28,331 nucleotides of DNA, from contig CAAGPL010000021.1 in assembly GCA_900771805.1 (NCBI GenBank), positions 1-28,331 on the forward strand, read 5' to 3'. Made by a program: the position numbers and the translations under genes. This DNA is from Bacilli bacterium. GTDB lineage: Bacteria > Bacillota_I > Bacilli_A > RF39 > UBA660. Under the pieces are notes generated by a model, which was not told the origin of the DNA, searched no databases, and was given only the letters and a program-made list of their open reading frames with translations. Shown here in pieces: positions 7,796 through 13,755 of this stretch; positions within the stretch are counted from its first letter, which is position 1; each line of letters starts with the position of its first letter.

Positions 7796-8434
7796 CTATT
7801 TTTTTAAAACTTTAATTAAATTTCTTAATTTTTCTATAATTTTAAAGTCTAATTTATTAATGCTGTTAAATAATTTTTCATATGCATCATTAATACTTAC
7901 TATTTCTTTATTGAAACATTCAAAAAATATGTATTTAATCTCATAGTCATTGCCTTTTTTTTGTATATGTTTTAAATAATTTAATAAATTATAAATTATT
8001 TTACTTTCATATCTTGTATAAAAAGTATTTACTTTTTCTTTATTTGTTATTTTATAACTTATTTTTGTTTCTTCTAAAGAGTAAAATGTTGTTATAATAT
8101 CATCTGCTTCATCAAATAGTAAATTACTTTTTCCAATTATATTTCCATTTTTATCAAATTTAAATGAAAAGGCATTATAAGTTGAGAATAAAATACATGC
8201 ATATGGTTCTTTAATTATTAAACCTTTTACATATATTTCAGTTTTGTTTTTTATCATATTTAAAAAATCATTATCAACATTTATATCATAATTATAAAAA
8301 TCTAGTAAACATTCATCTGATACCTTAAATGTTGGTATTACCTTAATATGTTTTACATCATCAGTTTTATTCCAGTCATAAAATTCATATGCAATTTTAT
8401 GATAATTTACTAAAATATCATACGTTTTTTTCAT
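7796..8434 (-). CDS. DUF3603/UPF0736-like protein (YjbA-like)
   Basis: A 212-residue soluble protein. Its N-terminal part (KTYDILVNYHKIAYEFYDW, then NKTDDVKHIKVIPTFKV) follows the pattern of B. subtilis YjbA (UPF0736): an aromatic-rich opening, a W-x-K/R-x-DD element, and a P-x-x-K-V step. A second match is the FDEADDIITTFYSLEETKISYKI segment, which parallels the conserved middle of the family. The molecular function of this family is not known. It overlaps the end of the upstream small membrane protein gene by 17 bases, so the two are translationally linked. The start ATG has a good AAAGGAGA SD sequence. The family call is by pattern only. Confidence 0.6.
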   Translation of the reverse strand: MKKTYDILVNYHKIAYEFYDWNKTDDVKHIKVIPTFKVSDECLLDFYNYDINVDNDFLNMIKNKTEIYVKGLIIKEPYACILFSTYNAFSFKFDKNGNIIGKSNLLFDEADDIITTFYSLEETKISYKITNKEKVNTFYTRYESKIIYNLLNYLKHIQKKGNDYEIKYIFFECFNKEIVSINDAYEKLFNSINKLDFKIIEKLRNLIKVLKK

Positions 8435-8639
8435 TTTTGTCTCCTTTACTAAAAATAGATAAATTAACTAAGAAAAATCCAATTATAAAATAATATAATT
8501 CTGGTAATTTTATTATATATTCTATATACTCTTTAAAATTATACCCAAAAGAAAATAAATTTATGTATAAAATTAATGTAGATAATCCAAGAAGCATAAA
8601 TCCAAAGCCTATTAAAAATAAAAAAAAATTTGTAAGCAT
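8418..8639 (-). CDS. Small membrane protein with two transmembrane segments
   Basis: A 73-residue protein with two predicted membrane helices (about residues 4-27 and 47-65) joined by a short aromatic loop and ending in a charged tail (KGDKNEKNV). No family is recognised. The reading frame can be extended to GTG (8648) and ATG (8645), but the SD sequence AGGTGA overlaps those codons. The ATG at 8639 is 5 bases after it and is chosen. It is the first gene of an operon with the DUF3603-like gene and is divergent from uppP. Confidence 0.7.
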   Translation of the reverse strand: MLTNFFLFLIGFGFMLLGLSTLILYINLFSFGYNFKEYIEYIIKLPELYYFIIGFFLVNLSIFSKGDKNEKNV

Positions 8640-8680
8640 TTTCATCACCTAATAAATTTTATTTATTATGGTATATTTTT

Positions 8681-8709
8681 AGTATAAATTATTATATTTT
8701 TTATGTTAA
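8681..8709 (-). promoter_or_regulatory. Promoter of the small membrane protein operon
   Basis: -35 TTAACA (8704-8709), 17-base spacer, -10 TATACT (8681-8686). The -35 box shares bases with the -35 region of the uppP promoter on the other strand. Confidence 0.7.
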
Positions 8710-8733
8710 AGAATATATAATTTATGATATAAT
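8706..8733 (+). promoter_or_regulatory. Promoter of uppP
   Basis: Consensus -10 TATAAT (8728-8733) with TG one base upstream (extended -10). Its weak -35 (TTAAAG at 8706-8711, 16-base spacer) overlaps the divergent promoter. Confidence 0.65.
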
Positions 8734-8774
8734 CTTTTTGTAAATAATAATCATATATATTAGTGGAGGGCATG

Positions 8775-9587
8775 ATGAATATTATAAAAGTTTTACAATA
8801 TATTTTTTTAGGAGCTATACAAGGTTTTACTGAGCCTATTCCTATATCTTCTAGTGGTCATCTTTTAATTTTTAAAAAATTATTAAAATTTGATATGTTA
8901 AATGATATGAATTTTGAAATAGTTGTTAATTTTGGTTCTTTTTTAGCTATTATATTCTTATATAGAAAAGAGATATTAAAAATAATTAATGACTTTTTTA
9001 GTTATTTAAAGACAAAAAAAAGCGAATATAAGGAGAATTATAAATATGCTTGGTTAATAGTAATTGGAACTATCCCAGCAGGCTTTATAGGACTTATTCT
9101 TAAGGATAAAATAGATTTATTATCTAATAACATTAAGTTAGTTGGAATTGCTCTTTTAATTACATCATTAGCATTATTTTTAATAAAAGATTTTAAAGGA
9201 AAAAAAGATAAAAATGATATATCAATTATAGATGCAATTAAAGTAGGATTATTTCAAGTTATTGCACTATTTCCAGGTATCTCTAGAAGTGGTTCTACAA
9301 TAGTTGGTGCAATGATGAGTGACTTTAAAAGAGATACAGCAGTTAATTATTCTTTTATGCTTTACTTACCCATTAGTATGGCAACTATGATTTTAGGTGT
9401 TAAAGACTTAATTAATACACCAAATATTATTGAACTTGTAATGCCATATACTTTAGGAATGATAGCAAGTGCAGTAATAACTTATTTCAGTGCTAAATGG
9501 TTTATTAATATAATGAAAAAAGGAAAATTAGGATATTTTTCACTATATTGTTTAATAGTTGGAATACTAGTTATATTATTTCTATAA
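8775..9587 (+). CDS. uppP: Undecaprenyl-diphosphate phosphatase
   Basis: UppP (BacA) removes a phosphate from undecaprenyl diphosphate, recycling the lipid carrier for cell-wall synthesis; overproduction gives bacitracin resistance. The 270-residue protein is very hydrophobic, with about eight membrane helices. Both signature motifs are present: QGFTE with ISSSGHL (residues 16-30; Q16, E20 and H29 match the catalytic positions), and PGISRSGST (167-175, with the essential R171). The first motif reads TEPIP where many homologues have TEFLP. The ATG at 8775 is preferred because GGAGGG lies directly before the ATG at 8772 and overlaps the GTG frame start at 8763. Transcribed alone, ending in a shared bidirectional terminator. 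Confidence 0.95.
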   Translation: MNIIKVLQYIFLGAIQGFTEPIPISSSGHLLIFKKLLKFDMLNDMNFEIVVNFGSFLAIIFLYRKEILKIINDFFSYLKTKKSEYKENYKYAWLIVIGTIPAGFIGLILKDKIDLLSNNIKLVGIALLITSLALFLIKDFKGKKDKNDISIIDAIKVGLFQVIALFPGISRSGSTIVGAMMSDFKRDTAVNYSFMLYLPISMATMILGVKDLINTPNIIELVMPYTLGMIASAVITYFSAKWFINIMKKGKLGYFSLYCLIVGILVILFL

Positions 9588-9591
9588 AATG

Positions 9592-9621
9592 AAAAAAAAC
9601 ATCAGTACTGATGTTTTTTTA
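9592..9621. terminator. Bidirectional terminator between uppP and the 33-residue peptide gene
   Basis: A perfect 14-base-arm palindrome (9593-9606 with 9607-9620), A-run on the left and T-run on the right, so each strand reads a hairpin followed by a U-tract. It follows the uppP stop and overlaps the stop of the small gene on the minus strand. Confidence 0.9.
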
Positions 9622-9720
9622 TAATAATATACCAATAATTATAATTATAATTAATAAAATTATTGAAACAACTATCTTTTTTATTACACTTTTCTTCTCT
9701 TCTTCAGTTAGGTTTTCCAT
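9619..9720 (-). CDS. 33-residue single-span membrane peptide
   Basis: A short reading frame of 33 codons. The N-terminal third is charged (MENLTEEEKKSVIKK); the rest is an uninterrupted hydrophobic helix of isoleucine, leucine and valine ending in IGILL. It would sit in the membrane with the N-terminus on the cytosolic side. Support for translation is strong for its size: AGGAGG lies 7 bases before the ATG, an extended -10 promoter lies upstream, and a terminator overlaps the stop. It is convergent with uppP and follows holA. I do not recognise a family. It could be a regulatory membrane peptide or a small toxin-like peptide; neither is shown. Confidence 0.7.
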   Translation of the reverse strand: MENLTEEEKKSVIKKIVVSIILLIIIIIIGILL

Positions 9721-9746
9721 TTTATATCCTCCTATACTATAAGTTA

Positions 9747-9775
9747 ATACTATCATAAATATAGAAAAATATCAA
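9747..9775 (-). promoter_or_regulatory. Promoter of the 33-residue peptide gene
   Basis: -35 TTGATA (9770-9775), 17-base spacer, -10 TAGTAT (9747-9752) preceded by TG plus one base. The -35 box begins 2 bases after the holA stop codon. Confidence 0.72.
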
Positions 9776-9776
9776 C

Positions 9777-10712
9777 TTAAATATGTAGAAGAAAATCCTC
9801 TAAACCAGCTTTTTTATCAACAGAACCTGTTTTTATCTTAAAATCTAATTCATGTAATTTCTTTAAAATATCTGATAATTCATATACTAAAAAATTTGTA
9901 TTCATTGCAAGTTGAATTCTATATGGATGAACCTTTAATATTTCTTTTATATCATTTTGATTTTTACCATTTTGATCTAATAATTTAACTTGATAAATAA
10001 ATAGAAATTGATTAGCTAATAATGAAATTATTTTTATTGGATCTTCTCCTATAATTAATAAATCATTTAAGCATTCATACATTTTATTTAAATCTTTATT
10101 CATAATAGCATTGGTAAAATCAAATACATTATCATTTAGTCCTCTACTTGATATTTCATTAATATCATCTTTAGTTATTATATAATTATTTTCTTTATAT
10201 ATAATCATTTTATTTATCTCACTAGATAAAATATCTATGTTTTTTCCAACATAATTAACAAAATAAACTGCAGTTTTATAATCTATTTTGTAATTATTTT
10301 CTTTAAATTCATTTATAACAAAATTAGGCATATCCTTTTCTTGTATTAAACTTTTATAAATTACTTTACAATATTTTTTTATATCTTTTACTATTTTTTT
10401 TCTTTCATCTATTTTATCTGATATAACAGTTAATATTACTATGTTATGATTATTACTATCTTTTATGTATTTAGTTAAATAATCAAAATTATGGTTAATA
10501 TTTTCTTTTATAGATGTTAAAAACAAAGCATTTTCGCCTATTAAAACTTTTTTATCTTCAAACATAGAAATGCAAGATGCATCATCTAATAATTCATCTA
10601 TTTTATTAAATGATAAATCATATTTTACTATATCTTTAATACCACTTGTTATTTTATTTATCTCTTTTTTTATTAGGCTATAGTCATTTCCATAAATTAA
10701 ATATGTATTCAT
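9777..10712 (-). CDS. holA: DNA polymerase III delta subunit
   Basis: The delta subunit opens the beta sliding clamp within the clamp-loader complex. The 311-residue protein is slightly short for the family (about 330-350). It has the N-terminal region MNTYLIYGNDYSLIKKEI in place of a true P-loop, an AAA+-like lid, and a C-terminal collar domain. The ending LDFKIKTGSVDKKAGLEDFLL is a clear family signature. The ATG at 10712 follows AGGTGG by about 4 bases. A TATAAT box at 10729-10734 sits right after the rplT terminator and probably drives the gene, though no good -35 box is visible. Confidence 0.92.
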   Translation of the reverse strand: MNTYLIYGNDYSLIKKEINKITSGIKDIVKYDLSFNKIDELLDDASCISMFEDKKVLIGENALFLTSIKENINHNFDYLTKYIKDSNNHNIVILTVISDKIDERKKIVKDIKKYCKVIYKSLIQEKDMPNFVINEFKENNYKIDYKTAVYFVNYVGKNIDILSSEINKMIIYKENNYIITKDDINEISSRGLNDNVFDFTNAIMNKDLNKMYECLNDLLIIGEDPIKIISLLANQFLFIYQVKLLDQNGKNQNDIKEILKVHPYRIQLAMNTNFLVYELSDILKKLHELDFKIKTGSVDKKAGLEDFLLHI

Positions 10713-10736
10713 ATTACCACCTAAAGATATTATACA

Positions 10737-10763
10737 ATAAAAAAAGAAACTATGCTAGTTTCT
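10737..10763 (-). terminator. Intrinsic terminator of the infC-rpmI-rplT operon
   Basis: A perfect 8-base stem (10745-10752 with 10756-10763), 3-base loop and a long T-run on the minus strand. The stem overlaps the rplT stop codon at 10750. Confidence 0.88.
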
Positions 10764-11319
10764 CTAATAATTCTGCCTTTTTCATTGAAGTGTACCCTTC
10801 GATACCCTTTTCTTTAGCCATTTTTTTAAGTTCTGCAACTGTTAATTTTGATATATCACTGCTTTCTTCCTTTTTAGGAGCAGCTTTTTTAGTTTCTTTC
10901 TTTTCTTCTTTTACTTCTTTTTTAGCTGTTTTAACTTCTGCTTTTACTTCCTTAGGCATTTTTCCTTCTAAAGCATCTTTTGCAACCTTAACTAATTCTG
11001 CGAATGCTTTAGGTTCGTTAATTGCTATTTCAGAAAGCATTTTACGGTTTATAGCAACACCTGCTTTTGATAATCCATTTATGAACTTTGAATAACTAAT
11101 TTCGTTTTCACGACATGCAGCGTTGATACGTACTATCCATAATTTTCTAAAGTTACGTTTATTTTGTTTTCTATCTCTATATGCATATACATATGAATGC
11201 ATTACTTGTTCTTTTGCAGTTTTGAATAATCTATGTTTACTACCAAAGTATCCTTTAGCTTGTTTTAATACCTTTTTACGACGTGCTTTTGTTACAGCAC
11301 CATTTTTTACTCTTGCCAT
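10750..11319 (-). CDS. rplT: Ribosomal protein bL20 with C-terminal SAP/Rho_N-like extension
   Basis: bL20 binds 23S rRNA early in large-subunit assembly and, in Firmicutes, represses its own operon. Residues 1-118 are a complete, ordinary L20 (ARVKNGAVTKARRKKVLKQA near the start, WIVRINAA at 61-68). The protein then continues to 189 residues where the family normally ends near 118. Residues 119-154 form a lysine/glutamate-rich linker. Residues 155-189 (DISKLTVAELKKMAKEKGIE, then GYTSMKKAELLEKLA) look like a small SAP/HeH or Rho_N helix-turn-helix nucleic-acid-binding unit. The frame runs without a break into a stop inside the terminator, so the extension is genuine. AAGGAGG precedes the ATG. 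Confidence 0.96.
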   Translation of the reverse strand: MARVKNGAVTKARRKKVLKQAKGYFGSKHRLFKTAKEQVMHSYVYAYRDRKQNKRNFRKLWIVRINAACRENEISYSKFINGLSKAGVAINRKMLSEIAINEPKAFAELVKVAKDALEGKMPKEVKAEVKTAKKEVKEEKKETKKAAPKKEESSDISKLTVAELKKMAKEKGIEGYTSMKKAELLEKLA

Positions 11320-11345
11320 TTTATTTCCTCCTTAATTCTTACATA

Positions 11346-11549
11346 TTATAAAGTATCAATTATTCTCTTTAATCTGTTTGAATCTGCTTTACTTAAAGCT
11401 GATTTTGATCTTTTTGTTCTATTAAATGCAGAATTTTTACTACCTGTATTATGTCTTGATCCTGGATGTCCTACAGTAATTGTTCCGCTTTGTCTTATAT
11501 TTAAAACTTTTTTAGTACCTTTATGAGTCTTTTGTGTTTTCTTTGCCAT
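11346..11549 (-). CDS. rpmI: Ribosomal protein bL35
   Basis: A 67-residue basic protein between infC and rplT, the invariant position of bL35. It keeps the opening KTHKGTKK and the spacing of basic residues, including RTKRSKSALSKADSNRLKRI in the C-terminal half. The middle (VLNIRQSGTITVGHPGSRHN) is divergent from the usual sequence, so operon position carries much of the call. The start has AGGAGG 7 bases upstream. Confidence 0.9.
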   Translation of the reverse strand: MAKKTQKTHKGTKKVLNIRQSGTITVGHPGSRHNTGSKNSAFNRTKRSKSALSKADSNRLKRIIDTL

Positions 11550-11560
11550 AATAATTCCTC

Positions 11561-12082
11561 CTATTTCTTAATTGGGCTAATCATAGCCATCATATTTCTT
11601 CCATCAAGTGTTGGAGCACTTTCTAATGTTCCTATTTCATTTAATTCATCTGCAAATTTTAATAATACTTCTTTTCCTTTATCAGTAAACTGCATTTCAC
11701 GTCCTCTAAAACGTATGGATAATTTGATTTTATGACCCTTCTCTAAGTATTTTTTAGCATTTGTTAACTTAGTATTAAAGTCATGCACATCAATATTTGG
11801 TGACAGACGATATTCTTTAGTTTCAGCATTACTTTCTTTTTGTTTTTTCTGAGATTCTTTTTGTTTTTTCTTCTTTTCATATTTGAATTTGTTATAATCC
11901 ATTAATTTACATACAGGATTTTCTCCATTATTAATTAAAACCAAATCAAATCCAGCATAAGAAGCAAGTGTTAATGCTTCATCTTTTGATTTAATACCAA
12001 GTTGTTCACCGTTTGGGCCAATTACAAGCATTTGTTTTGCTCTTATTTGTTCATTAATTGGCATTTCTTTTTCTTTTGCTAT
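11561..12082 (-). CDS. infC: Translation initiation factor IF-3, apparent AUA start
   Basis: IF-3 keeps ribosomal subunits apart and checks the start codon-anticodon match. The protein has the N-terminal domain (PINEQIRAKQMLVIGPNGEQ), the lysine-rich linker helix (about residues 65-85), and the C-terminal domain with LSPNIDVHDFNTKL and IRFRGREM. No usual start codon fits. The TTG at 12097 and GTG at 12091 fall on or in the SD sequence GGAGG (12091-12095), and the first ATG (12064) is 26 bases away. The AUA at 12080-12082 is 8 bases from the SD and gives the normal 173-residue length. Rare near-cognate starts are known for infC, where IF-3 represses itself. Confidence 0.93.
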   Translation of the reverse strand: MAKEKEMPINEQIRAKQMLVIGPNGEQLGIKSKDEALTLASYAGFDLVLINNGENPVCKLMDYNKFKYEKKKKQKESQKKQKESNAETKEYRLSPNIDVHDFNTKLTNAKKYLEKGHKIKLSIRFRGREMQFTDKGKEVLLKFADELNEIGTLESAPTLDGRNMMAMISPIKK

Positions 12083-12237
12083 ATCAAGCACCTCCAAAAT
12101 AAAAAGTGAATACGATTATTAGTATCCACCTTAAAAAACGCTTTATTATTTATATATTTTAATTGGCGTTTGACCCACTGTTTAATTACAATCGGGTGAG
12201 ATGAATACTCGTCTTCTTTCCTTCATATCAAAATTAC
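12083..12237 (-). promoter_or_regulatory. L20-type leader (transcription attenuator) of infC-rpmI-rplT
   Basis: The transcribed leader is about 150 bases with no coding capacity. It resembles the Firmicutes L20 leader, in which L20 binds the mRNA and favours early termination. The segment near 12205-12180 (AGTATTCATCTCACC) can pair with GGTGGATACT (12130-12121), apart from a 3-base bulge and one G-U pair. This would block the terminator formed by 12106-12129. A second stem AAACGC/GCGTTT lies between them. Recognition is by position and layout, not by alignment. Confidence 0.7.
12096..12129 (-). terminator. Attenuator terminator in the infC leader
   Basis: An 8-base stem (12106-12113 with 12122-12129, one G-T pair) and an 8-base loop are followed on the minus strand by TTTTTATTTT. 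It lies just before the infC SD sequence, as expected for a regulated terminator. Confidence 0.68.
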
Positions 12238-12243
12238 TTTATT

Positions 12244-12272
12244 AGTATACAACATATTTTATTATATTGCAA
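12244..12272 (-). promoter_or_regulatory. Promoter of infC-rpmI-rplT
   Basis: -35 TTGCAA (12267-12272), 17-base spacer, -10 TATACT (12244-12249). It begins 15 bases after the rpe stop; no terminator is seen between them, so some read-through from rpe is possible. Confidence 0.7.
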
Positions 12273-12287
12273 GCATTTTTATTCGTT

Positions 12288-12908
12288 TTATCTTAAACTT
12301 TCTATTTGTTTTTCATAGTCTTTTTCGTTCGTAATATAAGAACCTGAAACTACCATACTACATCCTGATGTTTTGCACATGTTAATGGTATCTTTATTAA
12401 CACCACCATCAATGCTTATTAATAAATCTTTAGGTGCAACTTCTTTTAATTGTTTTATCTTATTTATTACTTCTTTTTTAAAGGTTTGCCCCCCGCTTCC
12501 TGGAGTAACACTCATAAATAAAACCAAATCTATATCATTTATATAAGGCATAAGCTCTTCTATGCTAGTTTCTGGGTTTATTGCAAGACCTACTTTTGTT
12601 TTGCTTTCTTTAACATATTTAATCAAGCTTGAATCTTTTATTATTTCTACATGAAATGTAAGTAAATATGGCTTAAGAGTTAAATACTTTTCTATCATAC
12701 TATAATCTTGTACCATCATATGAACATCAAGCTTTTTTTTAGAAAGTTGTACTACCTTTTTATAATCTTCAAACAAAAAGGCTTTATTTTCAACAAACTT
12801 TCCGTCCATTACGTCAACATGAAGAAAGTCTGCACTTGATTCATTAACTTTTTTTATAGCATAATCCAATCTATTACATTCTTTTAATATTGATACAGAA
12901 ACCTTCAT
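12288..12908 (-). CDS. rpe: Ribulose-phosphate 3-epimerase
   Basis: Rpe interconverts ribulose 5-phosphate and xylulose 5-phosphate in the pentose phosphate pathway. The 206-residue TIM barrel keeps the metal ligands and catalytic acids: H30 and D32 in LHVDVMDG, H63 in DVHMMV, and D167 in SIDGGVN. The phosphate-binding loop is VTPGSGGQTF (134-143). It is a little short (family about 215-225) and the usual SILSAD opening reads SILKEC, so it is a divergent member. The gene begins 4 bases after the rsgA stop, with its SD (AGAGG) at that junction, and is the last gene of the rlmN-prpC-prkC-rsgA-rpe operon, an arrangement common in Firmicutes. Confidence 0.93.
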   Translation of the reverse strand: MKVSVSILKECNRLDYAIKKVNESSADFLHVDVMDGKFVENKAFLFEDYKKVVQLSKKKLDVHMMVQDYSMIEKYLTLKPYLLTFHVEIIKDSSLIKYVKESKTKVGLAINPETSIEELMPYINDIDLVLFMSVTPGSGGQTFKKEVINKIKQLKEVAPKDLLISIDGGVNKDTINMCKTSGCSMVVSGSYITNEKDYEKQIESLR

Positions 12909-12912
12909 AATC

Positions 12913-13755
12913 TTACCTCTTTAACTCTTCTATGCTTTCTATAAATTTCTTATAGTTTTCATATCTTGTTTTTCTTATTTTACCATTTTCAACTAATTCT
13001 TTTATATAGCATCCATCTTCTTTTAAATGCATGCAGTCTTTATATTTACATTTGTCTTCATTCTCATAAAATTCTTTAAAGTTATCTTTTATATCTTTTT
13101 TATCCATTCCATTAAAATCAAGGGATGAAAAGCCTGGAGTATCTGCAACTAAACCGCCTTTTACTTCTAGAAGTTCAACGTGCCTTGTTGTATGTCTTCC
13201 TCTTCCTAAAGCTTTAGAAATTTCACCTGTTGCTAAATTTAAATCTTTTTTTAAACTATTTAATAAAGATGATTTTCCAACTCCTGTTTGTCCTGTTAAA
13301 ACGCTTAATTTGCCCTTTAAAAGGCTTTCTATATTAGCTAAATCATTGTTTATAAAAACCTTATATCCAATACTTTTATAATAATTAATTACCTCGTCTA
13401 TTTCACATGTAGAATCTAAAAGATCATACTTAGTAAAACAGATAACCGGAACAACGTTATTATACTCTATTACAACAAGCATTTTATCTAGTAAGTTACT
13501 AGAGAAATTAGGTTCTTTGCAACTTACTAAAATTACAGCCTCATCTATGTTTGCAATAGGAGGTCTTATAAGCTCATTTTTTCTTGGTAATATATTAGTT
13601 ATTATGCATTTTTCTAAATCAAAATCAACCATATCACCAACAACAGGAGAAATCTTTTGATATCTAAATTTTCCAATTGATGAACATTCATAATACTTAT
13701 TATTTGCCTCAACAGTCCACTTATTACTTATTAATTTTATTACCCTACCTTGCAT
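12913..13755 (-). CDS. rsgA: Ribosome small subunit-dependent GTPase RsgA
   Basis: RsgA (YloQ) helps late maturation of the 30S subunit. The 280-residue protein has an N-terminal OB domain (about 1-65), a circularly permuted GTPase domain and a C-terminal zinc domain. The G motifs appear in the permuted order: TKYD (108-111, G4), GQTGVGKS (155-162, P-loop), then DTPG (205-208, G3). The zinc ligands are C236, C241, H243 and C249. The start codon shares one base with the prkC stop (TAATG), which indicates coupled translation. Confidence 0.96.
   Translation of the reverse strand: MQGRVIKLISNKWTVEANNKYYECSSIGKFRYQKISPVVGDMVDFDLEKCIITNILPRKNELIRPPIANIDEAVILVSCKEPNFSSNLLDKMLVVIEYNNVVPVICFTKYDLLDSTCEIDEVINYYKSIGYKVFINNDLANIESLLKGKLSVLTGQTGVGKSSLLNSLKKDLNLATGEISKALGRGRHTTRHVELLEVKGGLVADTPGFSSLDFNGMDKKDIKDNFKEFYENEDKCKYKDCMHLKEDGCYIKELVENGKIRKTRYENYKKFIESIEELKR

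Noticed and set aside
10646..11095. 149-codon plus-strand frame over holA/rplT
   Set aside because: It lies opposite the rplT tail and start of holA, crosses the terminator and has no family resemblance.
12085..12097. TTG codons as infC start
   Set aside because: The TTG at 12097 overlaps the SD; the TTG at 12087 is out of frame and meets a stop after two codons.
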